The notes under the pieces: model-generated
What the model saw: the letters and a program-made list of their open reading frames with translations, nothing else
What the model was told of the DNA's origin: nothing
Database searches by the model: none
Translations under genes and position numbers: made by a program
In this document: piece after piece, positions 63,199 to 64,000 of the stretch
How positions within the stretch are numbered: position 1 is the stretch's first letter
Layout of the letters: every line of letters starts with the position of its first letter
Origin: Paenibacillus sp. FSL R5-0490
Lineage (GTDB): Bacteria; Bacillota; Bacilli; Bacillales; Cytobacillaceae
Direction: 5' to 3'
DNA: 64,000 nucleotides
NCBI RefSeq assembly: GCF_001956215.1
Contig: NZ_MRTQ01000024.1
Location: 1 to 64,000, forward strand

Positions 63199-64000
63199 AT
63201 GGCGAAGATTATGCAGATATCAGACGAACTGAAGGAATGGATTACGGGTGCGTTAAAAAATGAAGTGAGTCCTATTTCGCTAGCAAATGCATTGATCAAA
63301 AAGGGGTTCGATAACCGGTTTGCTTATGAGACTTTATTTAAAATTGTTGGAAATGAAGCAATAGGGACGACAGAAGGGCAGCAGATTCGATATAATTATG
63401 AAGTCCCTGAAATAGGCAGGAAGGGGAATATCCTGCATGCCAGTGACAGGGACGTCAAAGTGCTTTCCAGGAATGAAAAGCCGTTTGTTCTCCATTTGGA
63501 TTCTGTGCTCACCTCAGAAGAATGTGATGGGCTCATCAGTCTTTCAAGGAGCCGACTGCAGCCATCCCGTGTGGTGGATACGGGTTCTGGAGAAGAACGG
63601 GCAGGTTCCGGCAGAACAAGCAGGAGCATGGCTTTCCGCATCATGGAAAATGAGCTGGTCGAAAGGATTGAAATGAGGATTGCCGATCTGACGGGTTATC
63701 CGGCAGAAAATGGAGAAGGCCTTCAGATTCTGAACTATGGATTGGGTGAAGAATATAAGCCTCATTTTGATTTCTTGCCTCCCCATATGGTGGATGCCGG
63801 CAAGGGCGGACAGCGTGTTGGCACTTTCCTCATCTATTTGAATGATGTGGCTGAGGGCGGTGAAACCGTTTTTTCTAAAGCCGGACTTTCGATTGTTCCC
63901 AAAAAGGGATCGGCCATTTACTTTCATTATGCCAATGACCAGGGGCAGCTGGACCGATTATCAGTCCATAGCAGTCTTCCTGTCAAAAAGGGAGAAAAAT
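63199..64000 (+). CDS. 2OG-Fe(II) oxygenase, prolyl-4-hydroxylase-like (partial)
   Basis: The frame runs past the window end. Its first 267 residues include an N-terminal helical region and the jelly-roll of P4H: HFDFLPP supplies the first iron His and Asp, then GTFLIYLNDVAEGGETVF, and VHSSLPVKKGEK carries the second His and the 2-oxoglutarate-binding Lys. It hydroxylates proline or another residue of an unidentified protein or peptide. ATG 63199 follows GGGGGAAGAG. Confidence 0.88.
   Translation, partial: MAKIMQISDELKEWITGALKNEVSPISLANALIKKGFDNRFAYETLFKIVGNEAIGTTEGQQIRYNYEVPEIGRKGNILHASDRDVKVLSRNEKPFVLHLDSVLTSEECDGLISLSRSRLQPSRVVDTGSGEERAGSGRTSRSMAFRIMENELVERIEMRIADLTGYPAENGEGLQILNYGLGEEYKPHFDFLPPHMVDAGKGGQRVGTFLIYLNDVAEGGETVFSKAGLSIVPKKGSAIYFHYANDQGQLDRLSVHSSLPVKKGEK

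Noticed and set aside
63009..63299. Minus-strand coding frame opposite the ktrD terminator and the P4H start
   Set aside because: It overlaps a strong terminator and the well-supported prolyl hydroxylase start, has no ribosome-binding site, and its protein has no recognisable pattern.
1..64000. rRNA, tRNA, prophage, insertion sequence or replication origin
   Set aside because: No conserved rRNA blocks, cloverleaf with GTTCRA arm, transposase, integrase, phage structural gene or DnaA-box cluster was seen on reading; a tRNA scan was not possible.

Overview
The window is ordinary chromosomal DNA from a low-to-moderate GC, endospore-forming member of the Bacillaceae. No rRNA, tRNA, phage module, insertion sequence or CRISPR array is visible. 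The best comparison is the Bacillus/Cytobacillus/Mesobacillus group. The evidence is Bacillus-type Shine-Dalgarno sequences with frequent TTG and GTG starts, cysL divergent from cysJI, DUF3231 and CBO0543 family genes, the Amj lipid II flippase, ydaO-class c-di-AMP riboswitches, and compact operons ending in intrinsic terminators. The genus assignment is inference; I could not run a search.

Layout. 0-5 kb: SDR/thioester-reductase-like gene, ArAE/FUSC exporter, YbaK-type deacylase, M20 hydrolase, and a 52-bp-period repeat array. 5-9.6 kb: sulfite reduction (cysL, cysJ, cysI). 9.6-17.3 kb: class V aminotransferase, DinB protein, small membrane proteins, two GNATs, methyltransferase, phosphatase, DUF2332 protein and trhO. 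17.5-24.4 kb: SWIM/SNF2 helicase, a second inverted copy of the 52-bp array, a REP-like palindromic element, GyrI-like protein, YdjM-like hydrolase and TraB protein. 24.5-31.6 kb: DUF3231 protein, ABC exporter, nucleotidyltransferase, pentapeptide protein, NUDIX hydrolase and a second DNA sliding clamp. 31.8-35.3 kb: an operon of VanRS-like two-component genes plus an ECF sigma factor with no anti-sigma gene, preceded by helically phased TTAAGA boxes.

35.5-45.2 kb is the nitrate respiration locus: narGHJI, a hemerythrin-domain gene, an AT-rich NmrA-like gene, and an opposing narK-type transporter fused to a C-terminal PAS domain. 45.4-53.8 kb is accessory: membrane proteins, a GNAT-pentapeptide fusion, a decayed aminoglycoside nucleotidyltransferase-like gene, amj, an isochorismatase, dedA, a CNNM/CorC protein with an unusual hairpin start site, and a MerR gene with an apparent frameshift at its start. 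53.9-63 kb holds a DAACS symporter and the ktrCD potassium uptake genes. Each is preceded by a c-di-AMP riboswitch with its own terminator, so amino/dicarboxylic acid and K+ uptake appear to share one osmotic second messenger. Between them lie GNATs, DinB proteins, a secreted endonuclease I and an APH-type kinase. The window ends inside a prolyl-4-hydroxylase-like gene.

The most interesting items are the riboswitch-controlled symporter, the TCS-ECF operon, the NarK-PAS fusion, the second beta clamp, the hairpin between Shine-Dalgarno and start codon at 53.2 kb, and the inverted 52-bp arrays bracketing about 16.7 kb.
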